This document shows, piece by piece, positions 51,262 through 60,679 of a stretch of 64,000 nt of DNA. The notes beneath the pieces are model-generated. The model was given only the letters and a program-made list of their open reading frames with translations, did not search any database and had not been told where the DNA came from. This stretch comes from Sphingobium lignivorans (GTDB lineage Bacteria; Pseudomonadota; Alphaproteobacteria; Sphingomonadales; Sphingomonadaceae), in NCBI RefSeq assembly GCF_014203955.1, contig NZ_JACHKA010000001.1, positions 1,612,001 through 1,676,000 of the forward strand. The letters are read 5' to 3'. Numbering within the stretch: the stretch's first letter is position 1; the number at the start of each line of letters is the position of its first letter. The position numbers and the translations under genes are program-made.

Positions 51262-51974
51262 TGCCTCACTGGAAGATAGGAGATGGCGTTGCCTCGCCAG
51301 TTCAGGATGAGGCCCGTGCCTTCTTGTCGCACTGGCGCTGCATCAAAATCCACGACGCCCATGTCGTTGGGCAGGAGAAGGATGCGGACCTCCAGCCTTC
51401 CCCCCTTCGGTGCGGGCGGGAGCTGAAAGACGGGCGAGGTCGTGCCATGGAAGGGCTCGGAAAGTTGAATGGACCGGGGTGTGCGGCCCGCGAGGTCGGC
51501 GAACCAGCCATCGGCCTGCGTATAGCCCGTCCTTTCTTCTCCCTCTTCGAACGCGATGCGGAAATCGACGGCAGGGATGTCCTTTCCGTCGGGCCATGTG
51601 ACGTGCAGGGCGAACGGGGGCTCCTCTCCTGCAGCGGCATCATGGACACGGGCGCTTTCCAGACGGAACTCAGCCGGCTTGGGACGGGGCAGGGTGGTCA
51701 GCCGAAGGTCGCCCTGTTCGCAGGTCCATTGCCCTTCTGCCCATTCGTCGAGCGCACCGGTGCTCAGGAAATAGCGAAAGCGACCATCCTCGGTGATTTC
51801 GATCCTTGAGGCGACGTCAGGCCCGGCGGAGGCGCGGAACTCGCCAGTCAGGCACTGCGCGGCAAGGCTCGGCACGGGCGCAAGTGCAGCGAGCGTGAAG
51901 ACCAGCAATGCGTAGCGGATGAGCCGGCCCACGCCGGATGCTCCCGGCGGCCGGGAAGCGGATCCGTCCGTCAC
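51258..51974 (-). CDS. exported protein of unknown function
   Basis: A 238-residue protein with a signal peptide (RLIRYALLVFTLAALAPVPSLAAQ) and a mature domain rich in beta strands. It contains two early cysteines (AAQCLTGEF, QWTCEQGDL) that could pair. No family recognised. The middle part (FRIAFEEGEERTGYTQADGW) looks like an Ig- or lipocalin-type sandwich, but that is only an impression. ATGA overlaps join it to greB before and the GNAT gene after, so it is probably made together with them. Confidence 0.6.
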   Translation of the reverse strand: MTDGSASRPPGASGVGRLIRYALLVFTLAALAPVPSLAAQCLTGEFRASAGPDVASRIEITEDGRFRYFLSTGALDEWAEGQWTCEQGDLRLTTLPRPKPAEFRLESARVHDAAAGEEPPFALHVTWPDGKDIPAVDFRIAFEEGEERTGYTQADGWFADLAGRTPRSIQLSEPFHGTTSPVFQLPPAPKGGRLEVRILLLPNDMGVVDFDAAPVRQEGTGLILNWRGNAISYLPVRQ

Positions 51975-52489
51975 GTCGCTTCCGGTGCAGTGGGAACGGC
52001 ATCACCCGGATAGCTGATTTCCACGACCTCCCATTCCTTCTCGCCACCCGGCAGAAAAACGCGCCGCAGATCGCCCACCGTCGCGCCGCGCAGGGCGCGC
52101 GCCAGAGGCGTGTCCCACCCGATGCGTCCTTCCCCGGCATCGGCTTCGTCGTTCCCGACGATGGTCACGTTTCGCTGCTGGTCATCCTCGTCCGCAATCG
52201 TGACGGTGGCACCGAAGAAGATGCGGCTCCTGTCGGGCTGCTGACGCGGATCGATCACGCGTGCCGCCTTCATGCGCTCGGAGAGCCAGCGCAGGCGCCG
52301 GTCGATCTCGCGCATCCGTTTGCGGCCGTAGAGATAGTCGCCATTCTCGCTGCGGTCGCCATTGCCGGCAGCCCAGCTCACGATTTCGACGATCTTGGGG
52401 CGCTCGTCGGACAGCAGCCTGTCATATTCCGCGCGTAACGCCATCATGCCGGCCGGCGTGATGTAGTTCGGCCTGGCCGGACTGCTCAT
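51971..52489 (-). CDS. greB: transcription elongation factor GreB
   Basis: A 172-residue Gre factor that stimulates RNA-polymerase cleavage of backtracked transcripts. The N-terminal coiled coil has GNGDRSENGDYLYGRKRMRE, with the acidic tip pair and the GreB-type Arg/Lys pattern. The C-terminal FKBP-like domain holds GRIGWDTPLARALRGATVGD. It starts 5 nt after a small membrane-protein gene and overlaps the following gene by ATGA. Confidence 0.93.
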   Translation of the reverse strand: MSSPARPNYITPAGMMALRAEYDRLLSDERPKIVEIVSWAAGNGDRSENGDYLYGRKRMREIDRRLRWLSERMKAARVIDPRQQPDRSRIFFGATVTIADEDDQQRNVTIVGNDEADAGEGRIGWDTPLARALRGATVGDLRRVFLPGGEKEWEVVEISYPGDAVPTAPEAT

Positions 52490-52494
52490 CCGGT

Positions 52495-52668
52495 TTATCG
52501 GCGGCGCTTGGGGCGTTTGGTGGCGTACATGAGCGCGGCTACCAGAGCGGCGGACCCGACGCCGATGCTCATCCAGAAAGCCTTGTTGGCCGTGAGAGGC
52601 TCCGTGCCATTGGCTTCGGCGGGGGAGGGCGCTGCCGCTGCTCCGGCTTCCTTTGATTGTTCGGTCAT
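52495..52668 (-). CDS. 57-residue single-span membrane protein
   Basis: A small ORF with an Ala/Glu-rich N-terminus, one membrane helix near 31-49 (AFWMSIGVGSAALVAALMY), and a strongly basic tail KRPKRRR. The ATG at 52668 follows CAGGAACG, and the stop is 5 nt before greB. Topology by the positive-inside rule puts the tail in the cytoplasm. No family recognised; the tight spacing to greB and 52-nt gap to slt support it being real. Confidence 0.62.
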   Translation of the reverse strand: MTEQSKEAGAAAAPSPAEANGTEPLTANKAFWMSIGVGSAALVAALMYATKRPKRRR

Positions 52669-52720
52669 CGTTCCTGATCGTCGTTGATGAAGGGAAATAT
52701 TGCAGGGAAGAAAGCGGGCC

Positions 52721-54739
52721 TCAGCCCGGCCGCTGCTTCCCGAGATACCGGCTGAGCGGCGCCGAGGAGGAGGAGGACGCCATCTGCCGGGTCGGATTGA
52801 CGAGATCGTAGATCACGGCGTTCTCCAGCACGCGCTGCACATAGTTGCGGGTCTCGTAGATCGGAATATCCTCGATCCACTGCACGATGTCCGCGCCCGG
52901 CAGGCGCGGATCGCCGTTGGCCTTGAGCCATTTGTTCACATTGCCCATGCCGCCATTATAGGCCGCCACGGCAAGGGGGTAGCTGCCGCCATAATAGCGC
53001 AGCAACTGGCTGAAATAGGTGCTGCCCAGCTCGATATTGTAGTGCGGTTCGAACAGCGAGCCCGTGTCGTAGCTCATGCCGATCTTGCCCGCCACTTCAC
53101 GCGCGGTGGCCGGCATCAGCTGCATCAGGCCGCGCGCGCCGGCGCGGGAAATGATCGCACGGTCGAACTGGCTCTCCTGCCGGGTGATGGCATGGATCAT
53201 CGTCCAGTTCATCTGTTGGCGATCGGGCACTTTCATGCGGGGGAAGCTTGCGTCCGCATAGCCGGAGAGGCCGTTCGCCATGGCGCGCCGGCCGACCATG
53301 ACACCCAGGTCGGGGCGCCCCAGCATATGGGACAGCTCGGCCACGAGCACATGGTCTTCGTCCGTCTCGGCCGTGGAGGCGAGAGCGCGCACGAAGCGGG
53401 ACTGCTCCATCCATGCACCATCCCTGCCCAGCTTGAGCGTCGCCTGCACGATCGGCCGCGAGAGGAAGGCCTTTCGCTGTGCCGCGGCAAGCTCCACGCG
53501 TCGTTCGGCGGCTGCCGGTGCCGGAATGGCCTTGCCTTGCCGCTCCAGCGCGAGCTGGCCATAATATTGATCGGGGAAGGTGGCGGCCCGCGCGAAATGC
53601 TCGTTCGCGACGCTCTGACGACCAGCGGCCGCGGCGGCGCGGCCTGCCCAGTAATAGCCCTTCGATACAGTCTGCGGTGATCGGGCGCCGGTCGCATAGC
53701 GCACGAACATGCCTTCCGCGTCGGCCGGGCGACCAAGCTTGTTGAGTGCGGCCGTCCCGGCGAGCCAGACCAGGCTCGTATAATCGTCCCGCACGCCCAG
53801 CGGCTGGGCGCTCACGTCCGTTCCCGGCTCGAAGGCGTCGTCGACCTTGGATGCGATGGCGTAGGCGTTCGACCACTGGCCATCGGAGCCTGCGGCCCGT
53901 GCGTGGGCGAGCAGCAGCTCGTACCAGCGCTCGGCATCGCCGGGCCGCTGCATGAGCGTCATGCGATTGGCAAGAAGGGTTCGCACCCCGGCATTGTCGC
54001 CATTCTCCGCCATCCAGCGGGCCTTGTCCGCAAGATAGCCGGCGTCCATCGCGCCGACCGGATCGGCCGGCCCCATCTTCAACGCCGCGTCAGCCGCCTT
54101 CCGCTGGAATGCGATGCGCGCGGCGACGACGGCCTGACGCGTCACGGGCACGGAGGGCAGCACGCGCTCGGCCACGTCCGCGCGACGGCGCCACAGCGCG
54201 GCATCGGCGCGCTTGAGATGGTCATCCGCCGTAAAAACCGAGAAGAACTGCCCGCGCAGCTTTTCTTCGTATTTCGGGTCCATCGGCCCCGCGATCCAGG
54301 CGGCGCGGGCCACGCCTCGCGCATCCTCGAACCGGGCAAGGCGCGCCAGCGCCAGCGCATGGACAGCCTTGCCCTGCGCCGTCGTGGCCGGATATCTCTC
54401 GAAGAAGCGGATGATCTTGCCGGGGTCGTCCATGTCCGGATCGGCCAGACGCTCGGCATTGCCGCGCAGGCGGCCCTCGTCGGGCCAGCCCGGATAGGCA
54501 AGCAGGAAGTCAGCATAAGCGGCAAAGCCAAGCGCATCGCTGGAGGCCAGGCGCCGCCATTCGCTGATCGCCGAGGTGATCTGGGCATCGGAGGCGCTGC
54601 TGGCAGCGATCCGTTCCCGAACCGCCTCCCAGGTGACGGTCGTGGCGGACTGCGGTGCGGACGCGCTGGTCGCCCCCGAGGCAAGTGCCGCGGCGATGAC
54701 GATGGCGGGCAAGCGAAGGTCTTTTCCCATGCGGTACAT
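52721..54739 (-). CDS. slt: soluble-type lytic murein transglycosylase
   Basis: A 672-residue periplasmic enzyme cleaving peptidoglycan with 1,6-anhydro-muropeptide formation. A signal peptide (MYRMGKDLRLPAIVIAAALA) is followed by a long helical superhelix (about 40-500) and the catalytic SLT domain at the C-terminus. That domain has the Glu in RQESQFDRAI, RGLMQLMPATA, and AVAAYNGGMGNV. The frame is open far upstream over dapA; ATG 54739 with GAGG upstream begins the signal peptide. It diverges from dapA. Confidence 0.93.
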   Translation of the reverse strand: MYRMGKDLRLPAIVIAAALASGATSASAPQSATTVTWEAVRERIAASSASDAQITSAISEWRRLASSDALGFAAYADFLLAYPGWPDEGRLRGNAERLADPDMDDPGKIIRFFERYPATTAQGKAVHALALARLARFEDARGVARAAWIAGPMDPKYEEKLRGQFFSVFTADDHLKRADAALWRRRADVAERVLPSVPVTRQAVVAARIAFQRKAADAALKMGPADPVGAMDAGYLADKARWMAENGDNAGVRTLLANRMTLMQRPGDAERWYELLLAHARAAGSDGQWSNAYAIASKVDDAFEPGTDVSAQPLGVRDDYTSLVWLAGTAALNKLGRPADAEGMFVRYATGARSPQTVSKGYYWAGRAAAAAGRQSVANEHFARAATFPDQYYGQLALERQGKAIPAPAAAERRVELAAAQRKAFLSRPIVQATLKLGRDGAWMEQSRFVRALASTAETDEDHVLVAELSHMLGRPDLGVMVGRRAMANGLSGYADASFPRMKVPDRQQMNWTMIHAITRQESQFDRAIISRAGARGLMQLMPATAREVAGKIGMSYDTGSLFEPHYNIELGSTYFSQLLRYYGGSYPLAVAAYNGGMGNVNKWLKANGDPRLPGADIVQWIEDIPIYETRNYVQRVLENAVIYDLVNPTRQMASSSSSAPLSRYLGKQRPG

Positions 54740-54829
54740 TATGGCAGAGCCTCGATGATCGAACGGTGAACGGGCGCGTGCATGGCCCCAATATGCCTGT
54801 CCGAGCGCGCGCTTTGAAGGAGTTTTTTC

Positions 54830-55708
54830 ATGTTTTCCGGTTCGATTCCTGCACTTGTCACGCCGTTCCGCGACGGACGGGTCGATGAAGCAGCGTTTCG
54901 CGCCTTCGTGGACTGGCAGATCGCCGAGGGATCCAGCGCGCTGGTGCCGTGCGGAACGACCGGCGAAAGCGCCACGATGACCATCGAGGAACACAACCGC
55001 GTCGTGCGAATCTGCGTCGAGCAGGCGGCGGGGCGCGTGCCGGTGATCGCGGGGTGCGGATCGAATGACACGCGGATCGCTCTCGAGCACATGTTCGCCG
55101 CACAGGCGGCCGGCGCTGCCGCCGCGCTGGTGGTCGCGCCTTATTACAACAAGCCGAACCAGGAAGGCGTCTATCAGCACTTCGCTTATCTGGCATCGCG
55201 CTGCGACTTGCCGATCGTGCTGTACAATGTGCCCAGCCGGACGATCACGGACATCGGCATTCCGGTCATGCACCGGCTGGCGGAGGAATTCAGTTCGATC
55301 GTCGGGGTGAAGGACGCAACGGGTAATCTTGGCCGCGTGACGGCTCAGCGCCTCGCTTGCGGGCCTGATTTCTGCCAGCTTTCGGGCAATGACGAGACGG
55401 CGCTGGGCTTCAATGCCATGGGCGGACGGGGCTGCATCTCGGTTACGGCGAATATCGCGCCACATCTCTGCGCGCAGTTCCAGAATGCCTGCCTGTCCGG
55501 TGACTGGGACACAGCGCTTCACCTGCAGGACCGTCTCTATCCGCTTCATGATGCCATGTTCTGCGATTCGTCCCCGGGTCCGGTGAAATATGCCCTGTCC
55601 CGACTGCGCGAGGACATGCCGGCGGAGGTTCGACTGCCTATTACATGGCCATCCGGTGCAGCGCGCGCGACCGTTGATCGGGCCCTCGAGATCGCGGGTC
55701 TGGTTTAG
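54830..55708 (+). CDS. dapA: 4-hydroxy-tetrahydrodipicolinate synthase
   Basis: DapA condenses pyruvate with aspartate semialdehyde for lysine and diaminopimelate. The 292-residue protein has [33 protein letters not shown] and the Schiff-base Lys in [16 protein letters not shown] precedes the ATG. It is followed by smpB 49 nt later on the same strand. Confidence 0.97.
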   Translation: MFSGSIPALVTPFRDGRVDEAAFRAFVDWQIAEGSSALVPCGTTGESATMTIEEHNRVVRICVEQAAGRVPVIAGCGSNDTRIALEHMFAAQAAGAAAALVVAPYYNKPNQEGVYQHFAYLASRCDLPIVLYNVPSRTITDIGIPVMHRLAEEFSSIVGVKDATGNLGRVTAQRLACGPDFCQLSGNDETALGFNAMGGRGCISVTANIAPHLCAQFQNACLSGDWDTALHLQDRLYPLHDAMFCDSSPGPVKYALSRLREDMPAEVRLPITWPSGAARATVDRALEIAGLV

Positions 55709-55757
55709 CAGCGGTCCATCTCCTAGATATAGATTGCTTCACCGAAAGAGAGTTTCC

Positions 55758-56240
55758 ATGGCCCGCCCGCGTCCATCCACCTTCAATAAGGTCAGGACCG
55801 TCGCCGAGAACCGGCGCGCTCGCTATGACTATGCCATCGAAGACGTGTTCGAGGCCGGCATCGCGCTGCGCGGCACGGAAGTGAAATCCCTGCGCTTCGG
55901 CGAGGGGTCGATCACGGAAAGTTATGCCGAAGTGAACGATGAGGAAGTGTGGCTCGTCAACAGCAACATTCCCGAGTTCAGCCACGGCAATCGCTTCAAC
56001 CACGAGCCGCGCCGGGCTCGCAAGCTGCTGCTGCATCAGCGGGAGATCCAGAAACTCCATGGCGCGGTGGCGCGGCATGGCATGACCCTGGTGCCGCTGA
56101 GCGTCTATTTCAACGAGCGCGGCAAGGCGAAAGTCGAGCTTGCGCTGGCGCGGGGCAAGAAGGCCCATGACAAGCGCGAGACGATCAAGGAACGCGACTG
56201 GAAGCGCGAGCAGGGCCGGCTGCTGCGGGAGCGGGGCTGA
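55758..56240 (+). CDS. smpB: SsrA-binding protein SmpB
   Basis: A 160-residue SmpB, which brings tmRNA to stalled ribosomes. [34 protein letters not shown] and [15 protein letters not shown] are conserved; the basic tail [17 protein letters not shown] enters the mRNA channel. The tmRNA gene itself is not in the window. Its TGA overlaps the next ATG by one base. Confidence 0.97.
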   Translation: MARPRPSTFNKVRTVAENRRARYDYAIEDVFEAGIALRGTEVKSLRFGEGSITESYAEVNDEEVWLVNSNIPEFSHGNRFNHEPRRARKLLLHQREIQKLHGAVARHGMTLVPLSVYFNERGKAKVELALARGKKAHDKRETIKERDWKREQGRLLRERG

Positions 56241-56851
56241 TGCCCAGGAAGCGGCTGGTGCGGGCATTCCGCGAGTCCATGCCCAGCCGGGAAAGCCTTG
56301 AGCAGAACCGGTTCGTCAAGCCCGTGGCACACCGCGTGCTCGCACCGGAGCTGTGGCGCTTCACACGGCGGTCGGTGCCGCGCGGGGTCGCTCTTGGACT
56401 GCTGGTCGGCATCTTCCTGCTGATCCCGGGTCTGCAGATTGCCGGGGCGGCGCTGCTGGCATTGCCGGTGCGCGCCAATGTGCCGCTGGCCGCCGCCATG
56501 ACCTTCCTGTCGAACCCGGCGACGACGCCCTTCATCCTGGCCGCCTCTTATTATGTCGGCTCGACCATGCTGGGGCGTTCGGGCGATTTCAGCCAGGTGA
56601 TGGCACTCATCAACAATCATGCCGGCGTGGGCGACTGGATGCGCTGGCTCTTCTCCGAAACCGCGCCGGCTCTGCTGTTCGGCCTTGCGGTCGTTTCGGT
56701 CGTATGTGCGGCGGTCGGCTATCTCCTTTCCTCGCTGCTGTGGCGCTCCCGCCTCGCACGGAAGTGGAGGCAGCGTGCGCATGCTCGCCTGCGCGAACCG
56801 GAGATGGAAGGCGACGCAATCGAACTCGGCCTGAGGGAACAGGCTTCGTGA
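56240..56851 (+). CDS. DUF2062 membrane protein
   Basis: A 203-residue protein with an N-terminal basic region and three likely membrane helices (about 50-75, 85-110 and 140-168). PRGVALGLLVGIFLLIPGLQ and the conserved FLSNPATTPFI are DUF2062 hallmarks. Function is unknown. It overlaps smpB by 1 nt and cckA by 4 nt (GTGA), so the three genes are tightly coupled. Confidence 0.85.
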   Translation: MPRKRLVRAFRESMPSRESLEQNRFVKPVAHRVLAPELWRFTRRSVPRGVALGLLVGIFLLIPGLQIAGAALLALPVRANVPLAAAMTFLSNPATTPFILAASYYVGSTMLGRSGDFSQVMALINNHAGVGDWMRWLFSETAPALLFGLAVVSVVCAAVGYLLSSLLWRSRLARKWRQRAHARLREPEMEGDAIELGLREQAS

Positions 56852-59262
56852 AAGCCATCGGCCCGGGATCTCATCGTGGCGACCTGCTCAGCCTGACTGC
56901 TGACAGGCCCACCGTGAATCCCGTGCCGATCATCGTTGCGGCGGCGTTCTTCAGTGCGCTTCTGCTGCTCTGGCTGCTGGGGGATGTTGTTCTGGCGGCC
57001 GGCTTCGGGGCAGCTGTGATCGGGGGCGCGGCGCTCATCTGGTATGCCCAGCGGCTTTTCCCGTCGGCACAGGTGGATCAGGCCGTGGTGACCGACTGGA
57101 CGGTCACGCGGGCGGCTGCCGAGGCAGCGGGGCATGCGATTGCGGTCACTGACCGCACGGGCCGCATGGTCTGCGCGAGCGATCAATATGGGGAGTGGTT
57201 CCCAGGTTATCCGGTGCCGGCGGAAATCAAGGTTTCAGCGCGCGATCAGGAACGGCTCGCCCAGGCCGCCCGCGCGGCATGGCGTGATGGAGAGGCCGAA
57301 GTGGCCGGTCTGTTGCGCGGCAGCCTGCAGCTCGATGTCCATGTGCTGCGCACCGGCCGCATCGACGACTATCTGCTCTGGCGCTTCGCCAGCGTGCGGC
57401 AGGCCAGCGTCATGGACGATTATCTGCGCATCATAGAAGGGCAGGCGGGACGGCAGCTCTCCGAAGCAGGCATCATGTGCGTGATGATCGGGGGCGAGGG
57501 ACGCATCCGGGCCGCCAACCCCGCTTTCACCCTGCGCGCGACCGGCAGGCCGGACAGCAACATCATCGGCCGCGATTTCTCCGCCTATATGCGCGTGGAT
57601 GCCAAGGGCCGCATCTTCTATGCGCAGGAGGAGCAACAGGCGACGCCGGTTCGCATGATGCAGATTCCGGTGCGTCCGGAAGATCCCGCCGGCCTGCTGG
57701 TGCTCGTGATGGTCGACGACAATGTGCCGTCGGTCGAGGGCATTTCCAGCCTCGCTTATGTGGAGACGCTGCTTTCGCTACTGCCTTTCGGCCTGGGCAT
57801 GGCCGATCGGGACGGGCGCCTGCTGTTCTACAACAATGCGTTCGCCCGGGCGGCCGGCATCGGGCCGGGCGACAAGCCGAGCTACCCCGGCGATCTGGTG
57901 ATCGGCGAGGATCAGGCCGCTGTCGCCGAAGCGATCCGCCGCTATGCCATCGGCCCGCAGATGTCCGGCGATCTCCAGGTCCGCCTGCGCGGAGCCCCGG
58001 AGGAGTCCGTGTCGCTCAGCCTTGCCGGCGTGCGCGGTCTGGGCGAGGCGGCGGTGCTGCTCAGCCTCAAGGACAACAGCGAGGAGACACGTCTCAAGCG
58101 CCAGGTCGCCCAGCAGACCAAGATGCAGGCGGTCGGCCAGCTGGCGGGCGGCGTTGCTCATGATTTCAACAATATCCTCACTGCCATCATCGGCCATTGC
58201 GACCTGATGCTGATGCGCCATACGCCGGGCGACAGCGATTATGACGACATTCAGCAGGTCAAGGCCAATTCCAATCGCGCGGCATCGCTGACCCGGCAGT
58301 TGCTCGCCTTTTCGCGTCAGCAGACGCTCCGGCCGCAGGTCCTCCAGTTGCCTGACGTGGTATCGGAAGTATCGAGCCTGCTCAAGCGCCTGCTGGGCGA
58401 GAACATCAAGCTGGAAGTCTATCATGGCCGGGGCCTGGGCACCGTGCGGGCGGACCCGGGGCAGCTCGAGCAGGTGATCGTCAATCTCGTCGTCAATGCG
58501 CGGGACGCCATGCCGGACGGGGGAACAGTGACTGTCCGTACGTTCGCGGTGTCAGCGCAGGACGTGCGTGACCTCAAGAACGAGATCATGCCGATCGGCG
58601 ACTATACCGGCCTCAGCGTCGGGGACACCGGCGTCGGCATCGCGCCCGATCTGCTCGGCAAGATCTTCGAGCCTTTCTATACCACCAAGCCCGTGGGGCG
58701 CGGGACCGGTCTGGGCCTTTCCACCGTCTACGGTATCATCAAGCAGTCCGGCGGCTTCATCTTCCCCGAATCGCAGTTGGGTGAGGGAACTGTCTTCAAG
58801 ATCTATCTTCCAGTTCACGCCACCAGCGCGGAAGTGGGCGGGAGCACGGCAGTGACTCGCAAGCGCCCCGCCACCGAGACCTGGGGCACGGGCACCATTC
58901 TGCTGGTGGAGGATGAGGACATGGTCCGCAGCGTCGCCGAACGCGCGCTCACGAGGCAGGGCTATACGGTCGTCAGTGCCAGCGATGGCGAGCAGGGGCT
59001 GGCGCGCCTAGCGCAGACCGAGAAGGTCGATCTCCTCATTTCGGACGTGGTCATGCCGGGGATGGACGGCCCCGCCATGGTGCGAGCCGCCCGCGCATCC
59101 TATCCGGATATCCCGGTGCTCTTCATGTCAGGTTATGCGGAGGAACAGCTGCGCAAATCGATCGATATCGATAACGTCGCTTTCCTTCCGAAGCCGTTTT
59201 CCGTCTCCCAGCTGGCAGAAGCGGCGCGCGACGTGCTTGCAGCCGCGCGGGGGGCGGGCTGA
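56848..59262 (+). CDS. cckA: cell-cycle hybrid histidine kinase CckA
   Basis: An 804-residue membrane hybrid kinase that feeds phosphate through ChpT to CtrA and CpdR. Two membrane helices lie in residues 26-68; PAS-like domains occupy about 85-410. His438 is in GGVAHDFNNILTAIIGH, NLVVNARDAMPDGG is the N-box, and GTGLGLSTVYGI the G2 box. A C-terminal receiver has VEDED and phosphoacceptor Asp733 in LLISDVVMPGMDG. GTG 56848 overlaps the upstream stop as GTGA. The frame also stays open upstream inside the DUF2062 gene, which is not used. Confidence 0.94.
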   Translation: MKAIGPGSHRGDLLSLTADRPTVNPVPIIVAAAFFSALLLLWLLGDVVLAAGFGAAVIGGAALIWYAQRLFPSAQVDQAVVTDWTVTRAAAEAAGHAIAVTDRTGRMVCASDQYGEWFPGYPVPAEIKVSARDQERLAQAARAAWRDGEAEVAGLLRGSLQLDVHVLRTGRIDDYLLWRFASVRQASVMDDYLRIIEGQAGRQLSEAGIMCVMIGGEGRIRAANPAFTLRATGRPDSNIIGRDFSAYMRVDAKGRIFYAQEEQQATPVRMMQIPVRPEDPAGLLVLVMVDDNVPSVEGISSLAYVETLLSLLPFGLGMADRDGRLLFYNNAFARAAGIGPGDKPSYPGDLVIGEDQAAVAEAIRRYAIGPQMSGDLQVRLRGAPEESVSLSLAGVRGLGEAAVLLSLKDNSEETRLKRQVAQQTKMQAVGQLAGGVAHDFNNILTAIIGHCDLMLMRHTPGDSDYDDIQQVKANSNRAASLTRQLLAFSRQQTLRPQVLQLPDVVSEVSSLLKRLLGENIKLEVYHGRGLGTVRADPGQLEQVIVNLVVNARDAMPDGGTVTVRTFAVSAQDVRDLKNEIMPIGDYTGLSVGDTGVGIAPDLLGKIFEPFYTTKPVGRGTGLGLSTVYGIIKQSGGFIFPESQLGEGTVFKIYLPVHATSAEVGGSTAVTRKRPATETWGTGTILLVEDEDMVRSVAERALTRQGYTVVSASDGEQGLARLAQTEKVDLLISDVVMPGMDGPAMVRAARASYPDIPVLFMSGYAEEQLRKSIDIDNVAFLPKPFSVSQLAEAARDVLAAARGAG

Positions 59263-59309
59263 ACCCGGCACCATTGTGCAGGGCAGCGCCCATCGCCATC
59301 ACCCGGCGA

Positions 59310-59834
59310 TCAGAAGGGGCGTTCCCCGATATAATTGCCGGCCTGCGCATAGCGGCAGACCAACACGTCTTCCTGCGTGCCCCTCGCACGCGCGCAGCCA
59401 ACCTGCCTTGTCGCGCGCCACACGACCTGCGTGTAATGACCTACATCTTCCACCCGGCCGGTGATGCTGTTGTCCGGGAAAGTGCCGCGACGGAAGTTGC
59501 GCTTTTCCCTCACCCATGCATCGACCATCGCCTCGGGGGTGTAGTGGCCTTTCGTGCCCGCCCAGAGATTCTCGCCGACCGGTTCGCGGGAATTCTCCGG
59601 AGCATGTTCGAACTGGCCGTTCCTCGCGAGATGATCGGCCCAGCTCTGGGCCGAGCGGGCCAGTGCCGCATTCCAGTTGAGCGGCTCGATCCCGAGCTTC
59701 ACGCGCTCCGCATTGTGCGTAGTCAGCAGGCGCTGCTCGAAATTCAGCATCGGGTCCGTGGCGCCCATGGCGAATGGCGCCGCCAAGGCGAGAAGGCCGG
59801 TGCAAAGGCGGCTGTGCCAGCTGTGATCCGTCAT
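59310..59834 (-). CDS. secreted CAP-domain (SCP/PR-1-like) protein
   Basis: A 174-residue exported protein with a signal peptide (SRLCTGLLALAAPFAMGA) and a CAP fold: HNAERVKLGIEPLNWN, GQFEHAPENSR, VGENLWAG, and GHYTQVVWRATRQVGCARA. The cavity His and Glu residues are present, with two Cys near the end likely paired. Bacterial members are of unknown function. A perfect CtrA-type site lies 70-85 nt upstream of its start. Confidence 0.85.
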   Translation of the reverse strand: MTDHSWHSRLCTGLLALAAPFAMGATDPMLNFEQRLLTTHNAERVKLGIEPLNWNAALARSAQSWADHLARNGQFEHAPENSREPVGENLWAGTKGHYTPEAMVDAWVREKRNFRRGTFPDNSITGRVEDVGHYTQVVWRATRQVGCARARGTQEDVLVCRYAQAGNYIGERPF

Positions 59835-59903
59835 CGCTCAGAACTCCCGCAGGTCCGCGGGATTTCTCTCACCAGCTCGTCACGAGCATGTGGACGAGGC
59901 TGG

Positions 59904-59919
59904 TTAACGGGATTTTAAC
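59904..59919. promoter_or_regulatory. perfect CtrA-type binding site upstream of the CAP gene
   Basis: TTAA at 59904-59907, seven spacer bases, then TTAAC at 59915-59919 is an exact match to TTAA-N7-TTAAC, the site bound by phosphorylated CtrA in Caulobacter and relatives. It is in the 162-nt non-coding gap and is 70-85 nt upstream of the only gene reading away from it, the CAP protein. Binding is inferred. Confidence 0.5.
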
Positions 59920-59996
59920 GTCGAGGGCGGCGGCTGTGCGTCGTGACGGACAAGCTTTTGCTGGCGGTGTTCTCGATCAGTCCGATTCCCGGGACA

Positions 59997-60656
59997 TCAG
60001 ATCTGTGTCTGGCGGGGCGGCGAGCCGTTCTGATCGTCGGCGGGGACGATCACGACCATGTCCCCCTTGTGCATCTGCGCGAAGAGCAGCCGCGCAAAAG
60101 CCAGCGGCACGCCGATGCAGCCATGGGTTGCCCGGCCGACCCGCACATCGCTGCCATGGATCGCCACGCCATCATCTGTCAGCCGGAGCATGTAGGGCAT
60201 GGGCGCATCATATGTACGGGAATGATAGTCCGCGTCCTTCTGAAGGACGGTGAAGCTGCCTGTCGGAGTGGGCTTGCCATCCGTGCCATAGAGAATGACC
60301 GCGGAACCGATCTCATGCCCGCCACGGAATACGGAGAGGATCTGCCGAGCGAGGTCCACCCGCACCCATAGCGGCCCCTCGGGCACGCCTGCCTCGTTCC
60401 AGACATGCGTGCCGAAGCGCATCGGGCCGCGGACATTGAGTATGCTGTAGATGGTGCGCCGCGTGCCGTCCGGCATGAGCATCACCGGATATTTGCCCGG
60501 CGGGTAGTGCTGCCGCGTGCGTTCGCCGGAGCTCTCGGCGCTGACCCGGGACGGCTCGGGGGTGACACGCCGCGTCTTTGCTTGCTGGTGGAGGCCGAGG
60601 GCCGCGATGACGATGCCGGCGCCGAACAGCAGGAAGGACCGCATTCCCTTTCGCAT
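59997..60656 (-). CDS. L,D-transpeptidase (YkuD family)
   Basis: A 219-residue protein anchored by an N-terminal helix (RSFLLFGAGIVIAALGLHQQ). The YkuD domain shows VRVDLARQILSVFRGG at its start and the catalytic stretch HGSDVRVGRATHGCIGVP with the nucleophilic Cys. It makes 3-3 peptidoglycan cross-links or attaches proteins. The frame reaches 60737, but ATG 60656 gives a clean membrane anchor; ATG 60644 is also possible. Confidence 0.87.
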   Translation of the reverse strand: MRKGMRSFLLFGAGIVIAALGLHQQAKTRRVTPEPSRVSAESSGERTRQHYPPGKYPVMLMPDGTRRTIYSILNVRGPMRFGTHVWNEAGVPEGPLWVRVDLARQILSVFRGGHEIGSAVILYGTDGKPTPTGSFTVLQKDADYHSRTYDAPMPYMLRLTDDGVAIHGSDVRVGRATHGCIGVPLAFARLLFAQMHKGDMVVIVPADDQNGSPPRQTQI

Positions 60657-60679
60657 CGATGCCGCTTCGCCCGGGCGGC

